A stretch of DNA of 64,000 nt, from assembly GCA_963921935.1 (NCBI GenBank), contig OY998177.1, positions 5,917,754-5,981,753 of the forward strand, written 5' to 3'. Each line of letters opens with the position of its first letter. The stretch's first letter is position 1. The position numbers and the translations under genes were made by a program. Shown here one piece after another: positions 8,880 through 19,465 of the stretch. The DNA is from Galeruca laticollis. Lineage: Eukaryota > Arthropoda > Insecta > Coleoptera > Chrysomelidae. The notes beneath the pieces are model-generated. The model was not told where the DNA came from, made no database searches, and worked only from the letters and a program-made list of their open reading frames with translations.

Positions 8880-9960
8880 CTAGCTATATATAATTGTAGT
8901 GCACGGCAGCGGTTTTTCTCTCATTTTTTCATTGATGTTAAGTTGATGTTCATTGCTTAGCTTTAGGTATGGCTTGAGAGACTCAGTTGACGAATGACCA
9001 GTTATTTGAATAACTTTTTGTAAGTTGGCTCCAGATTTTGTCAAATTGCTTACAGCGGAGGAGCGATTGGAATTATTGGTTATTTTAACCATCTTGAAAT
9101 CAATCCCAATACTCTGCGCGCTTAGACGTGTCCATTTACTGACTTGGTTAATACCTATTGGACAATTTTTGTACCAAATTCCTGTCTTCTGCCAATACGG
9201 ATTTGGAGTTAAGAACAATCGATTTGTTTTGGTATTCGGTATTCTTTTGCTTAACATCTTCTGTAGTGGACGCACTGGACACTTGTCATGCCATTCTTTG
9301 TTCGAAGTTAATCATTTAGATGCAGCGGTAGGGTTTTATCCGCACTGTGCATTTTTGGGTAATATACTGTTTTACTCAATACGGCCTAATGTAAATTCAC
9401 CATAAATATCGACTTCGTTCTTGAAAAATTCTTCTATGCATAAGGTTGCTTCGTTGCCACGCCACGCGAGCTCATCAGCAGATATTTGGTAGAATTTTTT
9501 TAAGCCATCCGGTGAGTTTTCGCAATAGTTTTTCACAATCTTGCTGATCACTTCAGTTGTCAGAGTCTATTTTCCGATTAAAATCTGGAAAATACCTACT
9601 TTTTCTGCATAGGCTTCGCGGAAAAGTTCCAAATCGTTTTCACAACTCCCTCTTTATAATCGGTGCCATCAGCTCGCTTCACCTACTGAAATCCAAGTCT
9701 TTAAGTATACCTGCCAAGTGTTCGTAGTCTCCTCAACAAATTCATATTTTCGCTCTTCACAGAATGGCGAAAACTGCATCCAAACGGATTCCTTCAGCGT
9801 GTACAGAGTCGTTAAAGATCATATTGCTTCGCTTATATCCAAACTTGAAGCTATTCCGAAGCGATTCATTGTGATTTTAAGACGTTTTCTGACTTTTTGT
9901 GAAAGTTACTATCGCAATACATATTGTTAGACCCACCAAAAACCGAAGTGGTCTTCAACC
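8880..9960 (-). pseudogene. DUF3504-like tyrosine recombinase remnant
   Basis: Transposon-derived tyrosine recombinase of the type often labelled ZMYM2/KIAA1958-like (DUF3504), related to Crypton elements. Pieces in order on the minus strand: MQFSPFCEERKYEF (N-terminal helical part, about 9770), ADGTDYKEGV, ADELAWRGNEATLC (about 9450) and an open stretch 9275-8880. The last holds RLFLTPNPYWQ, the arginine box (NNSNRSSAVSNL), the TGHSS box and the KPYL tyrosine. The His that normally precedes the box-I Arg by two residues is Asn here. At least three frameshifts and several stops separate the pieces. Confidence 0.75.
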
Positions 9961-10690
9961 GCATAATCGCTTATCTAACTATGATCAATTCGTAATTTCT
10001 ATTGGCTAATGTTATCATGGATTATATAATCATTACTTTACAAGTAATTACCCTAGTCTTCAGTTTTTATTTTCGTGTACTATGCAAGAATCATGAACTT
10101 TGTGTGTTACCGTCAGCCCGATAGCCTCTGTTCCATGTTTATTCATGGGTCGACCGCCTAAGGCAATATTAGCTTAACTTGTGATTGTGTTACGCATTCC
10201 ACATGAATCTTTAATGAAAAAATACCCAATTTATTTCATTTCCTAGTCCACTGGAATTTCAATAAATAGCAGTAGTGGTAACTTTTGTTTGCGAGATTTA
10301 TTATTTATTCTTTTTTGTTGTCTTGTGATGATTGTTTGATTTTTATTTCTGATTATTTCTTTCCGGATAAAGGAAGAAGCGAAAACATTAAAGGAATATA
10401 TGGCATAGATGATATCAATAACTGGGTCTTGGATAGAAAGATAAAAAGGAAGAGCACATTGATCGTATGACAGCAGAACGAAGGGGCTTTGGAAGACACA
10501 GAAGCGACAACCTCTCAAATGACTGAGTAGGGCAATGATGTGAAGAAAAACAGGCATTTATGCCTATATACAGCAAGCAGGAAAATATTTCTGAATATTA
10601 GTTTTTCTTCACCTCAATTATCCAATGATTCTTTTTGACTGACTCGTTTTCCCCATTTTTTTCAATGTACCAATATTTTCGATAGTTACA
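9961..10690. other. intron sequence without recognised feature
   Basis: AT-rich; a 104-codon minus-strand frame at 10557-10243 shows no domain and is probably chance. Confidence 0.55.
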
Positions 10691-10930
10691 TTTTGTGCAA
10701 GACATCGTAAGATGGGGAAGACAAAGAAGAAGACATTGGTACGCTCATGTGAGAAGAATGGAGGAGAGCAGACTGCCACGCATCGCACTTGAAGGGAAAC
10801 CAACAGGGAAAAGAGCACCCGGTAGACCACCTAAGAGATGGATGGACAGTTGGCAGTCCACCTACCAGGAAATGATAAAGAGGAACCTTCAAAACTAACA
10901 GATCGCAAGATCTTAAATACGAATAAGAAG
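10691..10930 (+). pseudogene. LINE ORF2 C-terminal fragment
   Basis: 67 codons that match the end of insect non-LTR retrotransposon ORF2: WGRQRRRHWYAHVRRMEES, then LPRIALEG, then RAPGRPPKRWMDS. The usual form is HWYGHVxRM...RGRPRKRW. Everything upstream, including reverse transcriptase, is absent, as expected of a 5'-truncated copy. The frame is open to a normal stop at 10896, followed by an AAATACGAATAAGAAGAAG tail. Confidence 0.8.
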
Positions 10931-11438
10931 AAGACATTTTTAGAATATTGTTTCCAAATGTGAAAGAATAAGGTAGATGAACTACCTGTTACTTAGCATT
11001 TAAAACATTTGAAATGTTCATTTACTCTCTGCCAGTTGTTCTGAAAACTAGAAGATTATTAATTTGAATGTGTTTAATGTTATTCGCTACCGAAACTCAC
11101 GATTCGGGATTACACAAATAATCTTCTCCCCAAAAGTAAGAGAAGTTCATGAATATTGGATTTATGTTGAAAATTGTTAACTATTTTATGCACCCAGATT
11201 TTTTCTGTACGATATATTGAATGTATACTTGCTTATCTGACTAGTTCTTCAGCTTTCAAGTTGATATATTTTTTAGTTTAAGGCAAGTTGTTTTCTTTAG
11301 TAGTTTTAGTTATATTAGTTTGACTTTATTCAGCTAACTTTGATATAAAATTTATAAATGAGTGAATGAGTGAAATTTTGGTTTCTTTTCGATAATTATA
11401 AAGTTTATATTTTGGTTTTGAATAATGCATATAAGTAA
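10931..11438. other. intron sequence without recognised feature
   Basis: AT-rich; nothing supported. Confidence 0.55.
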
Positions 11439-12005
11439 ACTTACTGCAGATAAAGCGAATGAGGCTATTGGTATAACTGAGGCGGGTAGTCTTCAGAGAG
11501 AAGTTCCGGATGTGTTCTAAGTCAGTGAAAGTATAATTTTGCAGCTTGTCCCTAGTTACTGGACAACTGGAGGCGTAAAAGAAAGACCTAGAACTTTAAG
11601 AACAAGGGTTACCACCCCCGCACAAGATCGGTTTCTGACTACCCCTAAAGAACATCTGAGTACTTTTCGGATCATGCAACAGCGTCTTTTGATTGCTTTT
11701 GGTGTTCTGGTCTCAATCGAAACAATACGTTGAGGACTACACGTGGTTAACTTATGTTCACGACAACTTTTGAGAAATGATCCAATTACACAAATTAATA
11801 GGAGTGCTCGATTGGCATGGTCTAATGAACATGTCAATTGACATGTTGAATCGAGGTCTGTATTTTTCATAGATGAGTCGAGGTATGGACGGTTTTGTGA
11901 TTGTCTGCGTGTTCGTGTATGGAGTCTTCCTCGAGTGCCCCGAAATAGAAGAGTAGTGCAGCAAGTTTATCCGTTCAGTTGCTGTTTGGGGAGGTGAGAT
12001 CCATA
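11439..12005 (+). pseudogene. Tc1-type transposase, N-terminal and central part
   Basis: Degraded Tc1 (DD34E-type) transposase. It opens with a helix-turn-helix region (EAGSLQREVPDVF), the TGG-V-ERPR linker, and the second DNA-binding part (RVTTPAQDRFL, STFRIMQQRL, VSIETIRRGL). The core then starts with ARLAWSNEHVN and FFIDESRYGRF, which keeps the first catalytic Asp, and runs to VWSLPRVPRN. The frame has stops at about 11518 and 11838 and a shift just before AVWGG, then breaks off near 12005. A C-terminal piece of the same family lies at 14044-14195. Confidence 0.8.
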
Positions 12006-12262
12006 TCTCGCCCCAATAAATCATGAACTTTTTTAATATCTGCTGAACCGTGGAAAGTAACAAAAGGTTTTGAAATCATTGCTAAATTTTCGTTGACTTC
12101 AAATCTGTTATTTAAAAAATTTATTAGGGAGTCTGCGACTTTAATAGATATTGCCTGGAATTTTTTTTTATCTGATACATATTTATGACGTACGGTTAAT
12201 CGTTTTGGAAGAGTGATTCCTTTTATGTATGTATGTATTAGTGATATGATCGTTGAGTGCAT
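11975..12262 (-). pseudogene. transposase-like fragment, perhaps hAT/ZNF862-type
   Basis: 95-codon frame with helical composition (KFQAISIKVADSLINFLNNR, then KKVHDLLGRDMDLTSP). It resembles the middle region of hAT-derived proteins of the ZNF862/KIAA1586 type by general look only; no catalytic residue can be seen. It begins where the Tc1 fragment breaks off, so it probably inserted into it. Function cannot be assigned. Confidence 0.3.
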
Positions 12263-12682
12263 TCAGCCATCCTGTGTGAGGCTGGTGTTAAATACTGATA
12301 ATTATTATTATCGGGAATACAATAAGTTTAATTTTTATTGTATAAAAACGGAAGTTGCAGCTTCTGATATGACAACTCTAGCAGGGAAATAATGTTAGTT
12401 TTTTTGCATTAACATATACGTGTATCATTAAACCACCAGTTCTATTTCCTAGACCTTTGTTTAACCCTCATAATAAATTCGTCATGTTTGGGGTTGGTTC
12501 TTGAACTTTTTCTGTTGTTGTCAGTGCCGATAATCTGAATGCGTTTTCGCATTGAATATGATATTCAATTTTTAAATGGAATATTACTACATCATTCCGA
12601 AATATGGGACCATCAATGGCAATTGGTGAAATTTGCGTCTTTTTTAAAAGAGTTTAACAATTTCAGGAAATTTATTACATAC
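12263..12682. other. intron sequence without recognised feature
   Basis: No coding signal or repeat supported. Confidence 0.5.
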
Positions 12683-13003
12683 CTAACATTTAATGTAATG
12701 TCTTGCTTTTAAATGATAATGATACAATGGAGATGAAGAACTGTTGATTCTAGTATCATTATATTTTTCCGGATGGTCTTGAACATCTGTCTTTTTCGTA
12801 TTAAAAATTTCAATGTCATGGAAACTCTGATATGAAGAATTGGAAGTACTCGTGCTGGGCATAGAATCTTCCCCCTTTTCAATATCCTTCGAAATTGAAT
12901 GTTGATCTTTTTTCAAGCCATGATAATAATGAGTTGGGGTTGAAGTTAGAATTATTACTTTTAGGTCGTTTGTTTTTCGTACAATCATCATCGTCATGGC
13001 CAT
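12683..13003 (-). pseudogene. unassigned reading frame, possibly N-terminal part of the same transposon gene
   Basis: 106 codons, Ser/His-rich. In the alternative minus-strand frame the first part reads DGHDDDDC, then KNKRPKSN and NSLLSWLEKR, which looks like the start of a hAT-derived protein; a shift then leads to EKGEDSMPSTSTSNSS. Only composition supports this; I do not recognise it. Confidence 0.25.
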
Positions 13004-13144
13004 CTGTATACTGTTTATTCATTTTATTGAGAAATCAAAATTATTGGAATTAAATAATAATACAATTAAATTTACAATATCTATTAAGAAAAATCATTCT
13101 TACATGAAACAATGAGTTCTGTTAGTCGTAACTTGTAGCAATAG

Positions 13145-13345
13145 AAAATATAACTAATTCAAATGAACTGTAACTTCTGTCATTCTGACGATAATAGTTA
13201 ATATCAAAACAATTGTCAAATTTCTTATAATTTGTGGAATTGTAGAATTGTGGAATTATCTAGAAACAGTAATTTTAGTTTAAAACAGTAATATGAGTAG
13301 ATTCCACGAAGTAAGGGTCAAGACAGTTAATTTCATTACTAATTC
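13145..13345 (+). repeat. foldback-family arm, copy 1
   Basis: Single copy of a sequence found as both arms of the palindrome at 26464-26898 and again near 46960-47190. Shared blocks are AACTTCTGTCATTCTGACGAT, GAAACAGTAA and TTCCACGAAGTAAGGGT (each within 21 bp). It directly precedes a tandem array. Confidence 0.75.
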
Positions 13346-13429
13346 ATATTAACAATACTCTCATACTCTAATAAAATAAACGGTTTGAAAGATTGAAACT
13401 AACTTTGCCGCATCTGTGAAGCGCTCTAA

Positions 13430-14030
13430 ATAATATAATATCATAAAATTGTCACTTGTGTACACTTCGGAGGTTGTATCGTGCTAACAAACCGAAATTT
13501 CTCCAAAAATAAACAAAAATGTAGTATCTGGATTTATAGAACCCGTTGTACTGGCTCCAGTGAGCTGAAAATCAATAGGGTTCATCTTTGAGACGCCCTG
13601 AAATATATTCAACCATAAAATTGGTGACTTGTTGCACTCCGGAGGCTGTATCGTGCTAACACACTGTAGTTTCTCAAAAAATTACAAAAATGTCGTACTT
13701 CAAGTACCATAGCACCCGTTAAACTGGCTCTGGTGAGATGAAAATCAATAATCAATAGGGTTCATCTGTGAGACGCCCTGAACTATATTCAACCATATAA
13801 TTGGTGACTTGTCGCACTCCGGAGGTTATATCGTGCTAACAAACTGTAATCTCTTCAAAAATTACAAAAATGTCATACTTCAAGTACCATAGCACTCGTT
13901 GTACTGGCTCTGGTGAGTTGAAAATCAATAATCAATAGGATTCATCTGTGATATATCCTGAACAAAATTCAATAATAAAATTGGTGACTTGTTGCACTCA
14001 GGAGGCTGTATTGTGCTAACAAAACATGTT
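13430..14030 (-). repeat. 180-bp tandem repeat, array 1
   Basis: About 3.3 units. The block TTGGTGACTTGT recurs at 13621, 13801 and 13981, exactly 180 bp apart; the first unit is about 173 bp. Each unit contains TCGTGCTAACA, a GTACTGGCTCTGGTGAG-like block and ATCAATAGGGTTCATCTGTG. The same unit forms arrays 2 and 3 at 47.5-48.5 and 50 kb, in opposite orientation. The edge (13380-13430) holds AATAAACGGTTT and GCCGCATCTGTGAAG, also found at the ends of the other arrays. Confidence 0.9.
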
Positions 14031-14043
14031 ACGATAAGTAGCC

Positions 14044-14195
14044 AATGACAACGACCTCAATACCCTCTTGCATGCTTGGGACCCGCTACAAAGAGCATTG
14101 TATTCCCATCAACCACCCCCAAAGACACTCCAAGAACTTAAACAGCTTTTACTCAGACTTTGAGGACAAATCAATCAAGGCTACTTCAACATTCA
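14044..14195 (+). pseudogene. Tc1-type transposase C-terminal fragment
   Basis: Reads DLNTLLHAWDPLQRALYSHQ, then PPPKTLQELKQLL, the end region of Tc1 transposases after the third catalytic residue (usual form DLNPIEHxWD...PPTTLQELxxAL). One stop replaces a Trp. Same family type and strand as 11439-12005, so the two may be ends of one copy split by later insertions. Confidence 0.7.
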
Positions 14196-15083
14196 ATGTA
14201 TAACATATAATGACCAAAAATCGTTATTTGTTAAAACACAATCTCAGAATTTATGAACTTCCTTAACTTTTGTCGAGCAGTTTAGTATTCAAATATGACC
14301 GGAGTGAGTCAACAATATATCGGCAACAGGTAATAAAAGGCAAGTGCAGGAAGAAATAAAAATTGACGCTGATGAGAAGATAGCCATCAGGAAAATCATA
14401 CACCCGTCTTAATTAATAAAAAAATACTTACATTTGAAAATTAGAGACATTAAAAGCCTCTGGAAGACGAAATAAAAGTCTATATTCCGAAATATACATC
14501 AGTTTTCTGACCAGTGGTAATGATGTCGTGAATCAATGCCACACTGTTGATTCGTTCCGAAATATACTGACCAGCATGTTGAATTGACTTTGTATTTCTT
14601 TCATCTATCGGAAGTAATTGTTTATTTTCTTGAAATGTCGTTATTTTGGATAATTAGACTACAAAAAAGTTTGACTAAATGTCATGCATAAGGGAGAGTG
14701 TTCCACAGTGAAACATGTTCCTCACTGGAACAAACTGATTTTTATATTTAAATACCGCGCCAATTCAACGCACCCTTCTTTGTAAACAAGTTCTTGCCTC
14801 CCTTTACTGATCGCCTTACTCTCAGTCCGTTTACAACCGACGTTTTGTCCAGACGTGAAAAAGGTTATTTTTATGGTCCGCCGTAAATATTAAGTGTTAC
14901 ATTTTAAACTAGGTAAGTCCCCAAATTTTTCTATTTAAGGTTTGCTAAAAATTTTGTCGGGTGAAGCACATGTTTGCATGTTATTTATGACGTTTGCAGG
15001 GTTGTAAAATATATTTGCTTAGGTGATTTAGTTTATTGTTTTTGCCGGTGACTGGTGGTCCAGATTGAAACAAGCAACAGTGG

Positions 15084-15117
15084 GGCACAGTGAAACATGT
15101 TTCACTGTACCCCATTG
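15084..15117. repeat. perfect-core palindrome of the pogo subterminal motif
   Basis: CAGTGAAACATGTTTCACTG is an exact 20-bp palindrome, flanked by GGGGCA and TACCCC that extend it with one mismatch. The half site CAGTGAAAC also occurs next to the left TIR. It is a likely transposase binding site or relic of a terminus. Confidence 0.75.
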
Positions 15118-15180
15118 GGTATATTAGTGTATATATTTCAAATGATAATTTTTATTTCAGTTGTCATATTAAATTTTAAG

Positions 15181-17178
15181 ATGGCCCGCAACCGTAAGCG
15201 AAAGACAAATATAGGAAGTTTCAGTGGAGCATATGAAAGCCGCTGTTCGCCTCGTCGTTGAAGAAAATATGCCTATAAGACGAGCAGCAGAGTTACAAGG
15301 CGTTGCTTGCGTTACGTTATTTAGGTAAGAATTAAAATATAGCTCGCGTGTTTTCTTCTTTTATTATATATCGGAACTTAAATTTTAGGTACGTGCGAAA
15401 AGTTAAAGCGAATCCCCACTCAAACATTGTATTTCGTCCTAAATATGATGTGAGGTTAATTTTTACACACGATGAAGACAAAACAGTTGACTATCTTTTA
15501 ACATCTGCAAAAAAATGTTATGGGCTTACTCCACTAGAATGTCGCAAGCTAGCATATGAGTCGGCAACAAAAAATCAAAAAGATATTCCTAATAAATGGA
15601 AAGAACAAGAAATGGCAGGAAAAGAGTGGTATCTCGGCTTCATGAAGAGGCATCCAGAATTAAGTTGTCGAAAACCAGAGTCTTGCAGTTTATCTCGTTC
15701 TACTTCATTTAACGGACAGAATGTTTCAAGCTTTTTCAAAAATTTAGAAACCGTGCTTAAGCCTGAACCACGTCTCAGTGATGGCTGTAGCATATTCAAC
15801 TTAGACGAAACCGGAACCACCACAGTACAAGCTCCGCCCAAAATACTTGCAAAAAAGGGCATGAAACAGGTGTCCCAATGTACTAGTGGCGAAAGAGGGA
15901 TTCTAGTAACAACTTGCAGTATAATTTGTGCCACCGGTTATGCTTTACGCCCGACGATGATATATCCAAGGATCCACTTTAAAGAAATTATGATAAAAGA
16001 AGCGCCACCTGATACGCTGGGATTAGCTACGCCCACAGGATGGATGAACAGGGAATTATTTTCGCGAGTGATGAATCAGTTTATAAAACATTCTTCTAGT
16101 TCTTGTGACAACCCTAGCCTGCTAATCATGGACAATCATGAGAGCCATTTGTCCTTGGAAACATTGGATCTTGCCAAATTGAATGGAGTCACAATATTGA
16201 CGCTACCTCCGCATTGCTCTAACAAACTACAACCCTTAGAGGTAGCAGTATTTTCGTCTTTTAAAGCGCATTATAACAATGCCATACAAAGCTGGCTTCT
16301 TCATCATCCCAGTATTCCAGTTAATATTTTTAACATCGGAGATTTTGTTAAAGTTGCGCACGAAATATCAATAATACCTACGAATATTAGTTCAGGATTT
16401 AAAAAAACCGGCATATTTCTCATTGATTCGGAAATATTTACAAATGACGATTTTCTAATGTCGGCTGTAGCAGACCAGAAGTGAATTCTGAGCCAACGGT
16501 TTCTCAAAAATCTGGTAAGAAATAGAAGAAATGGAAAAATACGAAGACACTGTAGAAACACTTGCATGAGACGAAACTGCTGGTCCGTCTTCATTTACTT
16601 CTCCACAAATTTTTCGTGGCTTTCTAAACGCACAAAAAAGAAACATTCTGGAATCGAGGAGACAAGGGAAAACAATTATTGCTACAGATACCCCTGAAAA
16701 ACACGAATTAGCTGAACAAGAGTTGTCTAGAAAAAAAAGAAACCAAGCAGCAGTTAAAAGGGTGGAAAGAAAAGTCACAGATGATAGGGACGAGGAAGAA
16801 CCAGAACAAGAATTGCAAGAGTTGTAATCTGACAGTGATTGGTCACCTGAATACCCGATTTCGAACCTTAAAGAGGAATTAACCAGATAACCAACTAAGG
16901 ATGATTTCGTTTTGGTTGAGTTGAAAACTAAGAGTTTGGTATATTTTGTTGGAAAAATATTGAACCTTTTGGAAAAAGATGAGTTTGAAATTTCATTTAT
17001 GAGAAAAAGTTCAAAAGTAATCGGAAAATTCTTTCTTCCACCAATTCCAGATATTTCAGTTGTTAAGCTAGTAGATATTAAAATTATTCTACCTCAACCC
17101 ATTCCATCAGGTTCGATGTCAATACAGCAGTCCTACATAAGTTTTGAGATAAATTTTGATAGTTATGATGTTCGTTAA
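15181..17178 (+). pseudogene. pogo/Tigger-type transposase, two exons
   Basis: DDE_1-type transposase with an N-terminal psq-like helix-turn-helix. Exon 1 (15181-15324) starts MARNRKRKTN; a one-base shift follows, then EHMKAAVRLVVEENMPI and RRAAELQGV. The intron 15325-15388 (64 bp, GTAAGA...TTTTAG) splices in frame to YVRKVKAN. Exon 2 stays open to 16482. It has the CENP-B-type domain (LECRKLAYE, GKEWYLGFMKRHPEL) and the core: NLDETG and IMDNHESH keep two Asp, while the third site reads LQPLEVAVF, Glu for the usual Asp. The C-terminal part continues with two shifts and stops (GPSSFTSPQIF, a Lys/Glu stretch, then DFVLVELKTK to SYDVR at 17178). Nearly whole but not functional as it stands. Confidence 0.88.
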
Positions 17179-17639
17179 AATATTTTTGTACAATTATTTA
17201 AGTCTGGGTGACTGATATTAACGATAATACTTTGTTTGCTTTTGTATTTAAAATATATTTTTAAAAATATATATGTTTCATTGTACCCCACCAACAGTTT
17301 CACTGTGTGGGGTACAGTAAGACAAATGGAATGATAATATAAAATATAATATGTTTAAAATCATATATTAGTTTCAAGCAATTCTCACCAAACCCCTGTC
17401 ATTGTGGGAGCCAATGCTTACTTTTTATCGTGATAAATAATTTTTTCCCGGAAACAAATTTTTCCCAAAAAAAATTTAATTTCATTTGAAATTGATCCAC
17501 TGTGGAACACTCTCCCCTACACCCTAAACGAAATAGTCACTACTCTACACTTTTCTTACCAGTATAATATGGCGGATTCAAGACATCAGTACCACTGGTC
17601 AGTATAATGACGTATATTTGGGAATAGAGGCAAAGGCAG

Positions 17640-18402
17640 TAGATTGCGAAAAACGAAGTGTCGAATATGTGATTGGAATATAAGAAATACTGTGCCGATA
17701 ATATGCTAAAAAGTGGGGCATCTAATTATTTTTTATCTAGACCCTAACAATGATATTTCTTCCAACAATTTGGAACATAATAATAAACTTTGGAATCTAA
17801 ACATAATATTTTATTAAAAATAATATTTATCTATTTTCAAATTATTCTTTTTATCTAGTTAATATTTGGATATATAATACCCCAAATTACCCACCTCTCT
17901 TATCATTCCTATAGACTACCTCTACTGTGACATAACTTTCATTCACGAACTCGTCCTTATATTGTATACTAATTAAGGCAACCCAAATTTAGGAACCGGG
18001 GTAAGTAACTTAAATTCTCATTTTATGATTCTTTCACATCAGGAAACCGAGAATAGTTTGTCTAAACGTATGGATAATGTTAGGTTGGCTAAGTGTTTTA
18101 TTTTAGTGTTGATATATTCATGATTAAGACTGTTATTATTGACCGAGTACCAAGATTATTTGGCGAGGGGCTTTGCCCCGAGCGGAATAAGGTGCTAGGC
18201 CTATAAATATCTTCACAACCGTGGTATATATGCAATTTTTTCCACTACTAGACAAATTTAAGAAAAATACTAAAAACAAATTTTTTTCTTGTAAAAATGG
18301 AGTAGCAAAGGAATGCAAATTCGCCTTTCCACTAATAAAACGAAAATCAAGTAGTCTGATGCAGATTGGCATTTCCACTATTAAAACTTATTTTCAAACA
18401 AC
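17640..18402. other. intron sequence, one GC-rich hairpin
   Basis: Mostly AT-rich and unassigned. Near 18162-18182 GCGAGGGGCTTTGCCCCGAGC can form a short stem. An 80-codon minus frame and a 69-codon plus frame here overlap and lack motifs. Confidence 0.45.
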
Positions 18403-18885
18403 GGGTGCGTTCAGAACACCTAACTTATAACAACCGTTGAGTGAGCGCTCACTAAGCAACGATCATGTTTTGGAACGTATAAATTATGAAAAATAAAATT
18501 ATGGCTAATCTAATTCTTGCATTATTAGACGATGGTAATATAATTGATATAAACAGAAATATAATAGCTTTTGCAATAGAAGATTTGCAGGAACCATTAC
18601 CTCATGATTACAACGTGAGAAGACGTGGTATTCGTGAAAAAACAGGAATTATTATGAATAAATAATTCAAGCGAATAATGTTATGTTGTATTACTTACGT
18701 ATTTATTGTACTATTTTAAAAACATCACAATCTGCAACGTGTTGTGCTTAGTGAGCGCACGTGAAAACCGCTCAGAAAAATGACGTCCGCACACCAAACA
18801 TGTTTAGTTTCGCTCACTGATCAAAGTGCGTTCACACAACATTCACCCAACGGCTGTACAACAGTTGTGGTTGCTGAACGCACCC
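18403..18885 (+). mobile_element. Harbinger-type short element
   Basis: 483 bp. Ends read GGGTGCGTTCAGAACA and, inverted, GGGTGCGTTCAGCAAC; both flanks carry AAC, a 3-bp target duplication typical in length of PIF/Harbinger. Subterminal GTGAGCGCTCAC and GTGAGCGCACGTG repeats occur on each side. It carries one short reading frame and no complete transposase. Confidence 0.75.
18486..18665 (+). CDS. short reading frame in the Harbinger-type element
   Basis: 59 codons from ATG to TAA, starting MKNKIMANLILALLDDGNI and ending RRRGIREKTGIIMNK. It sits centrally between the two TIRs. It may be the start of a transposase or accessory protein left after internal deletion, but I do not recognise it. 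Expression is not shown by anything in the sequence. Confidence 0.35.
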   Translation: MKNKIMANLILALLDDGNIIDINRNIIAFAIEDLQEPLPHDYNVRRRGIREKTGIIMNK

Positions 18886-19424
18886 AACGTTTGTAATCGT
18901 CGCCATGAAGTAGTTACGGAATGTCATCTGTCATTATTGGTTGAACGCGAATTTGAAACTAATGGCATATTTATTCAAATAATTTTATCGTATTAGATAA
19001 TTCCAAGGAGCAAATACGTTAAAGACAGTGTCTTGGGTATACAAAATTATGTTGCACAAGCTTTTGCTCAACTACTATCCCTGTATTCTCAAAACATTTG
19101 AATTTGTTCATTATTGACCTAGGTTAACAATAGAAAAAATTATTGGCCACTAATAAAGAAATTCAACCGACTTCGCAGTCGGCTAGAATTCGCAATAATC
19201 GTCAACTTCATAGCTAGTAGTGAACTTTTTTTATTACGAATTAACAATCCTCCCCTTCACTACAATACTAAACATGCAGCTCTACTTTTCTCACGACAGG
19301 GAAATTTGTGAAAATAAATTAGTTTTGAGGCAAAGAAGTTTATCACTTTTCCACAACGCTTCGCTTAAAGTTTTTATAAACAACAACAGTAATAATTTTC
19401 TGTGGTTACAATTATTTTACTTAC

Positions 19425-19465
19425 TTTCTGGCGTAACTTTGTCCTTCCTTGGACATCCAGAAAGA
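19425..19465 (-). CDS. MYT1-like: MYT1/ST18-family micro-exon (end of finger 1 and linker)
   Basis: 41-bp coding exon. On the minus strand a TTCGAATATAG acceptor precedes base 19465 and a GTAAGTAAAA donor follows 19425. It starts with the last base of a serine codon (AG from the upstream exon plus T), reads LSGCPRKDKVTPE and ends with one base of the next codon. It supplies the last zinc-binding Cys of the finger begun in exon 20206-20278. Its phases (2 in, 1 out) fit both neighbours: 1 + 39 + 1 bases. PRKDKVTPE then Ile matches the linker between two adjacent fingers in MYT1 proteins. Too short for ordinary ORF calling; found by searching for the missing end of the finger. Confidence 0.93.

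Larger units (their letters stand above)
14691..17517 (+). mobile_element. pogo/Tigger-type transposon, near full length
   Basis: 2827 bp with TA on each side (14689-14690, 17518-17519). TIRs of about 20 bp: AGGGAGAGTGTTCCACAGTG and, inverted, GGGGAGAGTGTTCCACAGTG. Subterminal copies of a CAGTGAAAC / GGGGTACAGTG motif occur near both ends (14707, about 15085-15117, about 17277-17315). Transposase is encoded from 15181 in two exons. Inserted in the middle of the MITE-like element 14483-17625. Confidence 0.92.
14483..17625 (+). mobile_element. MITE-like element with 51-bp TIRs, host of the pogo insertion
   Basis: Sequences at 14483-14533 and 17575-17625 are inverted copies (ATTCCGAAATATACATCAG ... 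GACCAGTGGTAATGATGTC) with about 85 percent identity. A partial second copy lies at about 14555-14580 (TTCCGAAATATACTGACCAG). Without the pogo element inside it, this would be about 310 bp. No coding part is seen and the target duplication is unclear. Confidence 0.7.

Noticed and set aside
9025..9405. 126-codon plus-strand open frame
   Set aside because: Antisense of the tyrosine recombinase remnant; hydrophobic look results from reverse reading.
15575..15934. 119-codon minus-strand open frame
   Set aside because: Antisense shadow of the pogo transposase exon, which has clear domains on the plus strand.
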